Shown here piece after piece: positions 46,148 to 54,807 of a DNA stretch of 64,000 nucleotides (position 1 is the stretch's first letter; each line of letters starts with the position of its first letter). The stretch lies in the NCBI RefSeq assembly GCF_039535785.1, contig NZ_BAAAXV010000011.1, positions 62,001-126,000 of the forward strand, written 5' to 3'. The notes under the pieces are model-generated. The model was not told the DNA's origin, did not search any database, and saw only the letters and a list, made by a program, of their open reading frames with translations. The translations under genes and the position numbers were made by a program. The DNA is from Nonomuraea helvata. GTDB lineage: Bacteria; Actinomycetota; Actinomycetes; Streptosporangiales; Streptosporangiaceae.

Positions 46148-46747
46148 TCACAGCTTTTCGGGGGATATCCCGAGCTCGGCGGCGGCGGCCGTCCGGATCA
46201 GCACGTTCACCCGGCGCCTGGACAGCACCTTGGCGTGCACGTGCGTCTGGATCGCGAGCCCGTCGACGAGCGAGAGGATCCGCCACGTGGCGTCGTCGGA
46301 GTCGTCGCACTTGAACTCGCCGCACGCCACGCCGGCCTCGATGATCCCGCGTAAGAGCATCCGGCCCTGGTGGTCGATGCGCCGTGAGATCTCCTCGACC
46401 TCCGCGTTGCGCATCGCCTCGGACCACGCGTCGATCCACAGCCGCCATCCCTCGGTGGGGATCGCCGGGGAGCAGAGCCTGAGCAGGGTACGCAGGCGTT
46501 CGAGCGGCGTGCCCGTGGACTGCTCGATGTCGGCGAGCGCGTTGAGATGCAGACGTGCGGCGTAGGTGAAAGCCTGGGCGAAAAGGCGTTCCTTGGTCTC
46601 GAAGTGGTAGAAGAGCAGCGCCTGACTGACGCCGGCAGCTCTTGCGATGTCAATTGTCCGGGTACGCCCGAACCCCTGCTCTGCGATGACCTCGCAGGCG
46701 GTCTTGAGTAAATCCTCGCGCCTTAATCGGCTGAACCCTGATGACAC
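46148..46747 (-). CDS. TetR-family transcriptional regulator
   Basis: A 199-aa repressor. The N-terminal HTH is REDLLKTACEVIAEQGFGRTRTIDIARAAGVSQALLFYHFETKERLFAQAF, a standard TetR_N. The C-terminal part is a helical ligand domain (TEGWRLWIDAWSEAMRN, then SLVDGLAIQTHV) resembling TetR_C regulators of lipid or aromatic genes. The GTG at 46747 has GGTGAG about eight bases upstream. It probably controls the downstream AurF-like gene and itself. Confidence 0.88.
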   Translation of the reverse strand: MSSGFSRLRREDLLKTACEVIAEQGFGRTRTIDIARAAGVSQALLFYHFETKERLFAQAFTYAARLHLNALADIEQSTGTPLERLRTLLRLCSPAIPTEGWRLWIDAWSEAMRNAEVEEISRRIDHQGRMLLRGIIEAGVACGEFKCDDSDDATWRILSLVDGLAIQTHVHAKVLSRRRVNVLIRTAAAAELGISPEKL

Positions 46748-46805
46748 AGCGCGTAGCTCACCTCCGGTAGCTCGAACAAGGTCAAAAAGCCTGTCATACC
46801 CAGGT

Positions 46806-48143
46806 TCAGTCCTGCCGTATCGGTATGCGCAGAACGAAGCGGGCCCCGACGTCCGAATCCTCGATCTTGAGAGTGCCCTGGTGGAGCCGGGCGATCTCGC
46901 GGGCGATCGACAGGCCGAGTCCGGTGCCGCCGGCGTCGCGGCTGCGCGAGGCGTCCAGCCTGGTGAAGCGCCTGAAGACGACCTCGCGCTGCTCGGGCGC
47001 GATGCCCGCGCCGTCGTCGAGGACCTCCAGCACGGCCTTGCCGTTCCGTCGCACGGTCACGAGGATCGTGCTGTCGGCGTGCCGCTCGGCGTTGTCCAGC
47101 AGGTTCGTCAGCAGTCGCGCCAGCCTGAGCCGGTCGCCCATGACGACCACGCCGGGCTGCAGGCTCGTGATGACCTTCTTCGAGCGCGGCCTGGTGGTCT
47201 CGCCGGCGACCAGCTCTGCCAGGTCAACGGGTTCGAACGCCGCGGGGGCGCCCGCGTCGAGCTTGGCCAGCGTCAGCAGGTCGGTGACGATGTTCTGCAG
47301 CCGGTTGAGGCTGGCCATCAGCCTGTTGCCGGTGTCGCACCAATCGGTCTCCTGAGGGGCGAGCATGGCCGCCTCGAGCTCGGCCCGCATGGCCGTGATC
47401 GGGCTGCGCAGGTCGTGGGAGGCATCGGAGGCGAACCTGCGCTGCTGCTCGATCGCGGCCTCCATCTGCGCCAGCATCCGGTTGGCGGCCTCCGCGAGCG
47501 CCTTGACCTCGTCGGCGTTCTCCGGGACCGGCACGCGCATGGTCTCCTCACGCTGGGTGATCTCGATCAGCCGCTCGGTGATCTCGTTCACCGGCGCGAG
47601 TGTCCTGGCCACGACCTTGGACACGCCGAACCAGGTGATCATGACCAGCAGCACGGACATGCCGGCCGCGGATCCGATGGCGGCCGGGCTGACGTACCAG
47701 GGCACGGTGGAGTTGAAGGCATAGACGAGCCACGCGCCATCGGCCCGGTCGACGCGGGAGACGACCATGATCTGGCACTCGCCGTGGAACTGCGGCAGGC
47801 CGCACACCTCGTCGATCCGTTCGCTCCTGACTGGGTCCGGCAGCGTCCGGGACAGGCGCGGCGACCCGGCCAGGTTGGGCGTCGAGGCCGCCACCTGCCC
47901 GGCCGGGCCGATGACCTGGACGCCCTTCAGGGGGAGGTCGACGACGGGGGTCAGCTCGTACTGCTTGATCCAGTGGATCGGGCGCCGTGAGGTGGCGACC
48001 AGCTCTCTCGTACGGATGTCGGTCGCCGCGTCGTGTGCCACCCACAAGATGGCCGCGCCGGCCATCAGGCACAGCAGAGCCATCGCGACGCTGGCCCACA
48101 GAGCCAGCCGCGCGCGAATGGACTTACCCAGCCGTGCGATCAC
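46806..48143 (-). CDS. Sensor histidine kinase, orphan
   Basis: A 445-aa membrane kinase. Helix one is near residues 12-34, an extracellular sensor of about 115 residues follows, helix two is near 155-177, then HAMP (VNEITERLIEITQ), HisKA with phospho-His in FASDASHDLRSPITAMRAELE near 250, and HATPase_c with LLDNAERHA (N box), LDDGAGIA (G1) and GGTGLGLSIAREI (G2). All catalytic boxes are present. No response regulator lies within several kilobases, so the partner is elsewhere. The GTG at 48143 has GGGGGGAT five bases upstream. Confidence 0.88.
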   Translation of the reverse strand: MIARLGKSIRARLALWASVAMALLCLMAGAAILWVAHDAATDIRTRELVATSRRPIHWIKQYELTPVVDLPLKGVQVIGPAGQVAASTPNLAGSPRLSRTLPDPVRSERIDEVCGLPQFHGECQIMVVSRVDRADGAWLVYAFNSTVPWYVSPAAIGSAAGMSVLLVMITWFGVSKVVARTLAPVNEITERLIEITQREETMRVPVPENADEVKALAEAANRMLAQMEAAIEQQRRFASDASHDLRSPITAMRAELEAAMLAPQETDWCDTGNRLMASLNRLQNIVTDLLTLAKLDAGAPAAFEPVDLAELVAGETTRPRSKKVITSLQPGVVVMGDRLRLARLLTNLLDNAERHADSTILVTVRRNGKAVLEVLDDGAGIAPEQREVVFRRFTRLDASRSRDAGGTGLGLSIAREIARLHQGTLKIEDSDVGARFVLRIPIRQD

Positions 48144-48224
48144 CTCAATCCCCCCGTAATCAGGTGATCACAGTACGTGCCTCTATCTCCAATTATGGGA
48201 GATACGACGGCAAATCACGCTATG

Positions 48225-48263
48225 GATCCCTAGAACGGCGCTCTATGCGCCGTTCCAGGGGTC
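48225..48263. other. Long hairpin in divergent intergenic region
   Basis: GAACGGCGC (48233-48241) pairs perfectly with GCGCCGTTC (48247-48255) around TCTAT, extended by CCCT (48228-48231) with AGGG (48257-48260) after one mismatch. The flanking genes are divergent, so it is not an ordinary terminator; it could be a leader structure of the plus-strand operon or an operator. Confidence 0.55.
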
Positions 48264-48270
48264 TGGTTAG

Positions 48271-48296
48271 AGTAAGTGGGCCAAAAGTAAGTGGGC
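48271..48296 (+). repeat. 11-bp direct repeat before acyl-CoA dehydrogenase operon
   Basis: AGTAAGTGGGC occurs at 48271-48281 and 48286-48296, separated by CAAA, so the period is 15 bases. It ends 20 bases before the first start codon. It may be a regulator site or a small duplication. Confidence 0.6.
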
Positions 48297-48316
48297 GCTG
48301 ATGCCAAGGAGCCGAT

Positions 48317-49492
48317 GTGAACCTTGCTGACTACCGGCGCGCCGCCAGGGCCTGGCTGCAGGAGAACGCTCCGACGGACGACGCGCCGGAGACGGACGCG
48401 ATCGCCAGGGCCAAGGAGTTCATGGCCAGGCTCCACGACGCCGGCTACTCCGGCATCACCTGGCCCCGGCAGTGGGGCGGCCAGGGGCTGACGCAGGCGG
48501 AGGAGCGCGCGTTCGCCGCCGAGGCCCGGGGCTACGCGCTCCCCACGTACGTCTTCTCGATCGGCCTCGGCATGACCGGGCCGACGCTGGTCGACCGGGG
48601 CACCGACGCGCAGCGCGAGCGGTTCCTCAGGCCGCTGCTGCGCGGCGAGGAGATCTGGTGCCAGCTGTTCTCCGAGCCTGGTGCCGGCAGTGACGTGGCC
48701 AGTCTGCAGACGAAGGCCGAGCGCGACGGAGCTCGCGGCGACCACTGGATCGTCAACGGGCAGAAGGTGTGGACCTCGGTCGCCCATCACGCCGACTGGG
48801 GCCTGCTGCTGGCCCGCACCGACGTGGACGTGCCCAAGCACAAGGGCCTGACCATGTTCGTGGTGGACATGCACCACCCGGGGGTGACGGTCAGGCCGCT
48901 CAAGGACATGAGCGGCAGGTCCAGCTTCAACGAGATCTTCTTCGACGACGTCCCCATCCCCGACGAGCACCGCGTCGGCGAGGTGAACGACGGCTGGAGC
49001 GTGGCCGTCACGACGCTGCTGCACGAGCGGCTGTCGATCTCGGCGGGCGTCGGCATGGGCGGCGAGAAGGACGACCCGACCGCGCTGGAGGCGCTGCGCC
49101 AGGTGGTCGACACCGAGGATCCGCTGGTCCGCGACGAGCTCGTGGAGCTGCACATCCGCAGCCGCGCCCTGGCGCTGTTCAACCAGCGGCTGGCGCAGGA
49201 GACCGAGGCGGGGATCTTCCCCGGCGCGCGGGGCAGCGCGGCGAAGCTGCTGCTGGCCGAGCTGACCATGTTCCGGGCCGACCTGGCCACCCGGCTCGTG
49301 GGGCCGGAGGCCGTGCTGGGCGACCACCCGCTCGCGCACGCGATCTCCCTGGCCCCCGCCATGTCGCTGGGCGGCGGCACCAACGAGATCATGCGTAACA
49401 TCGTGGGCGACCGCGTGCTCAACCTGCCGCCGGAGCCGAGGGTGGACAAGAACGTGCCGTTCAAGGAGCTGAAGGTGGGGACGCAGGGGTGA
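48317..49492 (+). CDS. Acyl-CoA dehydrogenase, large-type subunit
   Basis: A 391-aa flavoprotein that would desaturate an acyl-CoA at C2-C3. N-terminal domain ARLHDAGYSGITWPRQWGGQGL, the FAD/substrate strand WCQLFSEPGAGSDVASLQTKAER near residue 115, IVNGQKVWTSVAHHADWGLLLART near 145 and the C-terminal helical half with GGGTNEIMRNIVGDRVL near 355. The GTG at 48317 has AAGGAG five bases upstream. The stop overlaps the next gene as GTGA. Actinobacterial steroid pathways use pairs of unlike dehydrogenase subunits; the pairing here fits that style, but the substrate is not shown. Confidence 0.9.
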   Translation: MNLADYRRAARAWLQENAPTDDAPETDAIARAKEFMARLHDAGYSGITWPRQWGGQGLTQAEERAFAAEARGYALPTYVFSIGLGMTGPTLVDRGTDAQRERFLRPLLRGEEIWCQLFSEPGAGSDVASLQTKAERDGARGDHWIVNGQKVWTSVAHHADWGLLLARTDVDVPKHKGLTMFVVDMHHPGVTVRPLKDMSGRSSFNEIFFDDVPIPDEHRVGEVNDGWSVAVTTLLHERLSISAGVGMGGEKDDPTALEALRQVVDTEDPLVRDELVELHIRSRALALFNQRLAQETEAGIFPGARGSAAKLLLAELTMFRADLATRLVGPEAVLGDHPLAHAISLAPAMSLGGGTNEIMRNIVGDRVLNLPPEPRVDKNVPFKELKVGTQG

Positions 49493-50505
49493 AGCTCGTA
49501 CTCGATGAGGAGCAGCGGCAGCTCCGCGACGCCGTGCGTGACTTCCTGCGCACCGCCTCGCCGCTGCCCAAGGTGCGCGACGGCTACGACCCGCAGGTGT
49601 ACGCCAGGCTCAACGGCGAGCTCGGCCTGTCAGGGTTGATCATCCCCGAGGAGTACGGCGGCGCGGGCGCGGGCATGGCCGAGCTGGCGGTCGCCCTGGA
49701 GGAGACGGGCGCGGCACTGCTGCCGGGGCCGTTCCTGGCCACCGCCTTCGCCACGATCGCCCTGACGGGCACGCCCGACAAGGAGCTGCTCGCCGCGATC
49801 GCCGAGGGCCGGATCACGGCCACGCTCGCCCGAGACACCCTCGACCACGACGGCGCGACCGTGCGCGGCACGCCGGCGCAGGTGCTCAGCGGCATGGAGG
49901 CGGACGTGCTGGTGGCGCCCGCGCGCAGCGGCGAGGAGATGGTCCTCGTGGCCGTGGAGCTGGCCAGGCCCGGCGTCACCAGGACCGCGCTGGAGACGCT
50001 CGACCTGACGCGCGGCCAGGCGCGAGTGGCGCTGGAGGGGGCGCCCGCCCGCGTGCTGGGCCCGGCGCCGCAGGCCGGCGACCGGCTGTGCGTCGCGCTG
50101 GCGGCCGAGCAACTCGGCGTGATGCGGGCGGCGCTGGACGCCATCGTGGCCTACGCCAAGATCCGCGTCGCGTTCGGCCGGTACATAGGCTCGTACCAGG
50201 GCGTCAAGCACAAGCTCGCCGACATGCACGCCAAGCTCGAACAGGCCGAGTCCATCGTCAGATACGCGGCCTGGGCCGCCGACGAATCGCCGGACGACCT
50301 GCCCGAGGCCGCCGCCCTCGCCCAGGCGTACGTCGGCCGCGCCTGCTTCGAGGTGGCCCGCGACCACCTGCTGCTGCACGGCGGCGTCGGTTTCACCTGG
50401 GAGCACGACGCGCACCTCTACTACAAGCGGGCCAAAGCGGACGAGGTACTGCTCGGCCCGCCCCGCATCCACCGCGCCCGCCTCGCGCAGCTGTTGGAGC
50501 TCTAA
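49489..50505 (+). CDS. Acyl-CoA dehydrogenase, small-type subunit
   Basis: A 338-aa acyl-CoA dehydrogenase-like protein, shorter than a full enzyme (about 380). It keeps the N-terminal LDEEQRQLRDAVRDFLRT and LSGLIIPEEYGGAGAGMAELAVALEE segments and the C-terminal FGRYIGSYQGVKHKLADMHAKLEQAESIVRYAAW and HGGVGFTWEHDAHLYYKRAKAD, but the central beta domain is reduced. Such shortened partners form heterotetramers with a catalytic subunit. It overlaps the previous gene by four bases and the next by one, so all three are one translational unit. Confidence 0.88.
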   Translation: MKLVLDEEQRQLRDAVRDFLRTASPLPKVRDGYDPQVYARLNGELGLSGLIIPEEYGGAGAGMAELAVALEETGAALLPGPFLATAFATIALTGTPDKELLAAIAEGRITATLARDTLDHDGATVRGTPAQVLSGMEADVLVAPARSGEEMVLVAVELARPGVTRTALETLDLTRGQARVALEGAPARVLGPAPQAGDRLCVALAAEQLGVMRAALDAIVAYAKIRVAFGRYIGSYQGVKHKLADMHAKLEQAESIVRYAAWAADESPDDLPEAAALAQAYVGRACFEVARDHLLLHGGVGFTWEHDAHLYYKRAKADEVLLGPPRIHRARLAQLLEL

Positions 50506-51992
50506 TGGATGTCGATCAGTTGCCGGGCTTCTACGCCATTGCCGCCGCCGATCCCGGTCGCCGTGCGTTGATCGACTCCGACGGCACGGAGACGTCCTAC
50601 GGCGAGCTGCTCGCCCGGGTCAACCAGGTGTCGCACGGCCTCAGGGCGCGCGGGCTCGTCGCCGGCGACGTGGTGGCGGGCGTGCTGCCCAACGGCATCG
50701 ACGCCATCGTCATGATCACGGCGACCGCGCAGATCGGCCTCTACTACGTGCCGATCAACTGGCATCTGACGGCGTCCGAGGTGGCGTACATCCTGGACGA
50801 CTGCGACGCCAAACTCGTGGTCACCGGCCCCGGCTTCGCCGTGCCGGGAGCGGAGACCGGGACGGCGGGGCTGGCCGAAGGGCAGCCCACTGACGCGCCC
50901 GGCGAGCGGACGTCCGGGGCGGTCATGTGGTACACCTCCGGCACCACGGGCTTCCCCAAGGGCGTGCAGCGGCCGCTGTCCGGCATGGTGCCCGAGCAGA
51001 TGATCCCGGCGTACAGGTGGTTCCTCGGCGAGGTCGTGGACCTGCGGCCGGGCGACGACGTGCATCTCGTGACCTCGCCGATGTACCACTCGGCGCCGTG
51101 CGCGCACACCCAGTTCGCGCTCCACCTCGGGCACACCGTGGTCATCGCGCCCAAGTTCGACCCGGTGACCATCCTCGAGCTCATCGAGCGGCATCGGGTG
51201 ACCAACGCGATGATGGTGCCGACCATGTTCCACCGCATGCTGCAGCTGCCGGAGGAGGTCAGGACCAAGTACGACGTGTCGAGCCTGCGCCAGGTCATCC
51301 ACACCGGCGCCGCCTGCCCGGTCTCGGTCAAGCAGCAGATCATGGACTGGTGGGGCCCGGTGCTGTACGAGTACTACGGCTCCACCGAGTCGGCCATCGC
51401 GTTCGCGGTCAAGCCGCAGGAGTGGCTCGCCAGGCCGGGCACCGTGGGCAGGCCCGTGCCCATGTTCGAGGCCAAGATCGTCGATGAGGCGGGCGTGGAG
51501 CTGCCGCCCCGCGAGCCGGGCATGATCTACGTCAAGTCCGGCATGGGCACGTTCGAGTACCACAAGGACCCGGAGAAGACCGCGGCCAGCATGCTGGGGG
51601 AGTGGTATTCGCCGGGTGACATCGGCTTCATGGACGAGGACGGCTATCTCTTCCTGTGCGACCGGCGGACCGACCTGATCGTCTCCGGCGGGGTCAACAT
51701 CTACCCCGCCGAGATCGAGGCCGCCCTGCTCGAGCACCAGGCGGTGGCGGACGTGGCCGTCATCGGCGTGCCCGACGAGGAGTGGGGCCACAACGTGGTC
51801 GCCCTCGTCCAGCCCGCCGAAGGCGTCACGCCCGGTCCGCAGCTCACCGCCGAGCTGCTGGAGCACTGCGGGCCGCGCATCGCCAGGTTCAAGCATCCGA
51901 AGGTGATCGAATACCGCTCACCGCTGCCGCGCACGCCCACGGGCAAGATGTCGCGCACCAAGGTGCGGGAGGACTACCTGTCGGAGCTGTGA
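50505..51992 (+). CDS. Acyl-CoA synthetase (AMP-forming)
   Basis: A 495-aa ANL-family enzyme that activates a carboxylic acid to its CoA thioester. The ATP P-loop is YTSGTTGFPKGV near residue 142, the aromatic/adenine motif is YYGSTES near 288, the hinge region is GDIGFMDEDGYLFLCDRRTDLIVSGGVNIYPAEIE near 370-405, and the catalytic Lys is PTGKMSRTKVRE near 480. The ATG shares its A with the previous stop (TAATG). The gene order dehydrogenase, dehydrogenase, synthetase matches that of mycobacterial fadE26-fadE27-fadD17, suggesting steroid side-chain or other branched-acid breakdown; this is inference. Confidence 0.9.
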   Translation: MDVDQLPGFYAIAAADPGRRALIDSDGTETSYGELLARVNQVSHGLRARGLVAGDVVAGVLPNGIDAIVMITATAQIGLYYVPINWHLTASEVAYILDDCDAKLVVTGPGFAVPGAETGTAGLAEGQPTDAPGERTSGAVMWYTSGTTGFPKGVQRPLSGMVPEQMIPAYRWFLGEVVDLRPGDDVHLVTSPMYHSAPCAHTQFALHLGHTVVIAPKFDPVTILELIERHRVTNAMMVPTMFHRMLQLPEEVRTKYDVSSLRQVIHTGAACPVSVKQQIMDWWGPVLYEYYGSTESAIAFAVKPQEWLARPGTVGRPVPMFEAKIVDEAGVELPPREPGMIYVKSGMGTFEYHKDPEKTAASMLGEWYSPGDIGFMDEDGYLFLCDRRTDLIVSGGVNIYPAEIEAALLEHQAVADVAVIGVPDEEWGHNVVALVQPAEGVTPGPQLTAELLEHCGPRIARFKHPKVIEYRSPLPRTPTGKMSRTKVREDYLSEL

Positions 51993-52948
51993 AGGCGGGG
52001 ACCCGCCGCCCGCCGGTAGCGCTCGGACAGCTTCAGCACGGCCTCGGCCAGCTCCGGCGGGTCGAGCACCTCGAAGTCCACGCCGACCATCCCGATCCAC
52101 ACGGCCATCCCCTCCAGGTCGTCGCCGCCCAGCCTGAGCAGGCAGGTGGCCTCGTCCACCGGCTCCACCTCCAGCCCCAGCGGCAGCGCCTTCACCTGCC
52201 CGGCCGGGGCGTGCAGCAGCACCGTGCCGCGGTGGCGCCACATCGCCGTGTTGACGCCCCGCTCCACGAACGTCGCCACGTCGCCGTTCCCGGGCAGCTC
52301 GCGCGGGGTGAACCTGGGCCCGGCCGGTGTGCGCGGACGCACCCTGTCCACCCTGAACGTGCGCCAGCCCTGCCGCTCGACGTCGTATCCCACGAGGTAC
52401 CAGCGACCGCGCCGGTGCACCAGGCGGTGCGGCTCCACGTTCCGCACGGTCGTCTCACCCTCGTGGCCGGTGTAGTCGAAGCGGAGCCGCTCGTGGTCGC
52501 GGGCCGCGTTCGCGATCGTGGTCAGCACCTCGGGCGGCACCGACGGGACGTTGCCGGGGATCTGCACGGTGTAGGAGTTGAGCGCGCTCACCCGGCGGCG
52601 CAGCCGGGACGGGAGCACCTGCTCGAGCTTGGCCAGGGCGCGTACGGAGGTCTCCTCGATGCCCTCCACGCCGCCGCCCGCCGCCCTGCCGAGCCCGACC
52701 GCGACGGCGACGGCCTCCTCGTCGTCGAGCAGCAGCGGCGGCAGCGCGGCCCCCGCGCCCAGCCGGTAGCCGCCCGCGACCCCCGGCGTGGCGTGCACGG
52801 GATAGCCGAGCGAGCGCAGGCGCTCGACGTCGTTACGGATCGTCCTGGTGGAGACCCCGAGCCGGGCGGACAGCTCGGGGCCCGTCCATTCCCGGTGCGC
52901 TTGGAGGAGGGAGAGGAGCTTCAGCAGGCGGGCCGAGGTTTCCAGCAT
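51974..52948 (-). CDS. WYL-domain transcriptional regulator
   Basis: A 324-aa regulator. The N-terminal HTH_11 is LETSARLLKLLSLLQAHREWTGPELSARLGVSTRTIRNDVERLRSLGYPV; a linker with GVAGGYRLGAGAALPPLLLDDEEA follows, then the WYL domain with GRWYLVGYDVERQGWRTFRVDRV near residue 195 and a C-terminal WCX region. WYL proteins sense nucleic acids or small ligands. The ATG at 52948 starts the HTH directly. It lies 17 bases downstream of the MDR fusion on the same strand, so probably co-transcribed. The tail overlaps the convergent synthetase by 19 bases. Confidence 0.88.
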   Translation of the reverse strand: MLETSARLLKLLSLLQAHREWTGPELSARLGVSTRTIRNDVERLRSLGYPVHATPGVAGGYRLGAGAALPPLLLDDEEAVAVAVGLGRAAGGGVEGIEETSVRALAKLEQVLPSRLRRRVSALNSYTVQIPGNVPSVPPEVLTTIANAARDHERLRFDYTGHEGETTVRNVEPHRLVHRRGRWYLVGYDVERQGWRTFRVDRVRPRTPAGPRFTPRELPGNGDVATFVERGVNTAMWRHRGTVLLHAPAGQVKALPLGLEVEPVDEATCLLRLGGDDLEGMAVWIGMVGVDFEVLDPPELAEAVLKLSERYRRAAGPRLHSSDR

Positions 52949-52965
52949 GGAGACCAGTGTGCCCG

Positions 52966-54756
52966 CTATCGCGGCAAGGTTGCTTCCGTGTTCACCACGA
53001 TCTTGCCGAGCAGGTGGCCTTCCTCGCTGCGCCGGTGCGCGTCGGCGATCCGCTCCAAGGGGAACACCTCCGCGATCGGGATGCGTACCGCATGGGCCGG
53101 CAGGGGGCCTCTCGTGCCGCCGCGCGAGAACCGTACGCCCAGCTTCGCCGCGTTGACCGGGTCCGCGATGGAGACCACCTTGGCCGGGTCGCCGGTGAGC
53201 CGCACGGACAGCTCCAGCTCGCCCCTGCCCGAGGCGTCCAGCACCCGGTCGACGGGCCCCTGCAGGCGCTCCTCCAGGCCCTCGCCGTAGGTGACCGGGT
53301 GGACGCCGAGGTCGCGGAGGTAGGGGTGGTGGCGTTCGCTCGCCGTGCCGACGACCTTGGCTCCCCTGGCGATGGCGAGCTGCGCGGCGGCCAGCCCCAC
53401 GCCGCCCGCGACCGCGTGGATCAGCAGCGTCTGTCCTGGCTGGAGGCCGAGCAGACGGAGCGTGCGCTCGGCCGTCTCGATGGCGACCGGCAGCGCGGCG
53501 GCCTCCTCGTACGTCAGCTCGTCCGGCTTCGGCGTCAGCGCGGCGGCGTCGGCGATCGCGTGCGTGGCCGCCGCCCCCGACTCGATCTGCCCGAACACCG
53601 GCTGGCCGAGCCGCCACCCGGTGACCTCCGGGCCGATCGCGTCGATCGTCCCGGCCAGCTCGAGGCCGGTGCCTCGGGGGCCGTCGACGGGGGCGCCGCG
53701 GCGGAGCTTCCAGTCGATGGGGTTCACCCCGGCCGCCCTGACCGCGACCCGCACCTGTCCGGGGCCCGGCTGGGGGAGGGGGATCTCGTCCAACGTCAGC
53801 ACCTCGGGGCCGCCGTTGGCCCGATAGCGGGCGGCCTGGGCGGTGACGAGCAGGAGTGCCTTGCCGACCAGCTCGCGCCTGTCCAGCGCCGCGTGCGCCT
53901 CGCTCGCCCGCTCCAGCGGCACGGCCAGCCCGACGACGGTGGCGAGCCGGTCATCCGCCATGACTCTCCGGGCCAGCCGCCCGAACTCGTCCGGGGCGAA
54001 CTGGACCTGCTCCATGCCGACCACCCGCGCGGTCCCGGGCTGGATCTGGGCGGTCGAACCGCTGGGCGCGCCGTAGGCGAAGAACGTCCCGCCGGGCTCG
54101 ACCAGTTCGTACGCGGCGCCGCCGACCTCCCCGCCGATCCCGTCGAACACCACGTCGAACCGCCCGCCGAGCTCGGCGTAGTCGACGGCCTGCGCCGCTC
54201 CCATGTCCAGGGCCGCCTGCCGCTTCGCCGCGCCGTGGGCCGCGGCCGTCACGTGGGCGCCGGCCGCGCTCGCGAGCCGCACGATCGGCAGTCCCAGCGC
54301 GCCTCCCGCCCCGGTGACCAGCACGCGGGTCCCGGCCGTCAGCCCGGCCGCCTCCACCAGGCTCAGCGCGGCGGGTCCCACCTGGATGAGCGAGGCCGCC
54401 CGCCACAAGGGCACCTCGTCAGGCACCTCGACCACCGTCTCGGCGCCGGTCACGACCTGTTCGGCGTACCCGCCGCCGCCGGGGAGGAACGCGGCCACCC
54501 GCCGCCCTGCCCACCCGGGATCCACGCCTTCGCCCACCGACAGCACCCGCCCGGCCACGCCGGTGCCAGGTACGAACGGCGGCTCGTTCGGGAACCACTC
54601 GCGCCCCCACCCGGTCCGCAACTGGGCGTCCAGCGACATCACGTCCACCACGGACACGCCGATGAGCACCTGGCCGGGACCTGGCTGGGGCTCCGGCGCC
54701 TGCCGGAGCTCCAGCACCTCGGGACCACCGAACTTCGTCACCTCGATCACGTTCAT
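52966..54756 (-). CDS. Tandem fusion of two MDR-family quinone oxidoreductases
   Basis: A 596-aa protein made of two complete zinc-free medium-chain dehydrogenase/reductase units end to end. Unit one (1-308) starts MNVIEVTKFGGPEVLEL and has the nucleotide motif VTGAGGALGLPIVRLAS near 147. Unit two (309-596) starts ARYRANGGPEVLTLDEIPLPQPGPGQV without a start codon and has HAVAGGVGLAAAQLA near 445. The join, LLLVTAQAARYRA, has no linker, as if the stop between two genes was lost. Each unit normally acts as a dimer reducing quinones or enones with NADPH. A MerR-type promoter precedes it and predicts a leaderless message. Confidence 0.85.
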   Translation of the reverse strand: MNVIEVTKFGGPEVLELRQAPEPQPGPGQVLIGVSVVDVMSLDAQLRTGWGREWFPNEPPFVPGTGVAGRVLSVGEGVDPGWAGRRVAAFLPGGGGYAEQVVTGAETVVEVPDEVPLWRAASLIQVGPAALSLVEAAGLTAGTRVLVTGAGGALGLPIVRLASAAGAHVTAAAHGAAKRQAALDMGAAQAVDYAELGGRFDVVFDGIGGEVGGAAYELVEPGGTFFAYGAPSGSTAQIQPGTARVVGMEQVQFAPDEFGRLARRVMADDRLATVVGLAVPLERASEAHAALDRRELVGKALLLVTAQAARYRANGGPEVLTLDEIPLPQPGPGQVRVAVRAAGVNPIDWKLRRGAPVDGPRGTGLELAGTIDAIGPEVTGWRLGQPVFGQIESGAAATHAIADAAALTPKPDELTYEEAAALPVAIETAERTLRLLGLQPGQTLLIHAVAGGVGLAAAQLAIARGAKVVGTASERHHPYLRDLGVHPVTYGEGLEERLQGPVDRVLDASGRGELELSVRLTGDPAKVVSIADPVNAAKLGVRFSRGGTRGPLPAHAVRIPIAEVFPLERIADAHRRSEEGHLLGKIVVNTEATLPR

Positions 54757-54763
54757 GCGACCG

Positions 54764-54794
54764 AGTCTGTTACCTCAAGTGCGGTTGAGGTCAA
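54764..54794 (-). promoter_or_regulatory. MerR-type promoter with 19-bp spacer
   Basis: On the minus strand, -35 TTGACC (54789-54794) and -10 CAGACT (54764-54769) are 19 bases apart. Between them lies the perfect dyad ACCTCAA-N6-TTGAGGT (54772-54791). This is the layout of promoters twisted open by MerR/SoxR-family activators. The ATG follows seven bases after the -10, so the transcript is probably leaderless. Confidence 0.8.
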
Positions 54795-54807
54795 TGCGGC
54801 GCTCTTC

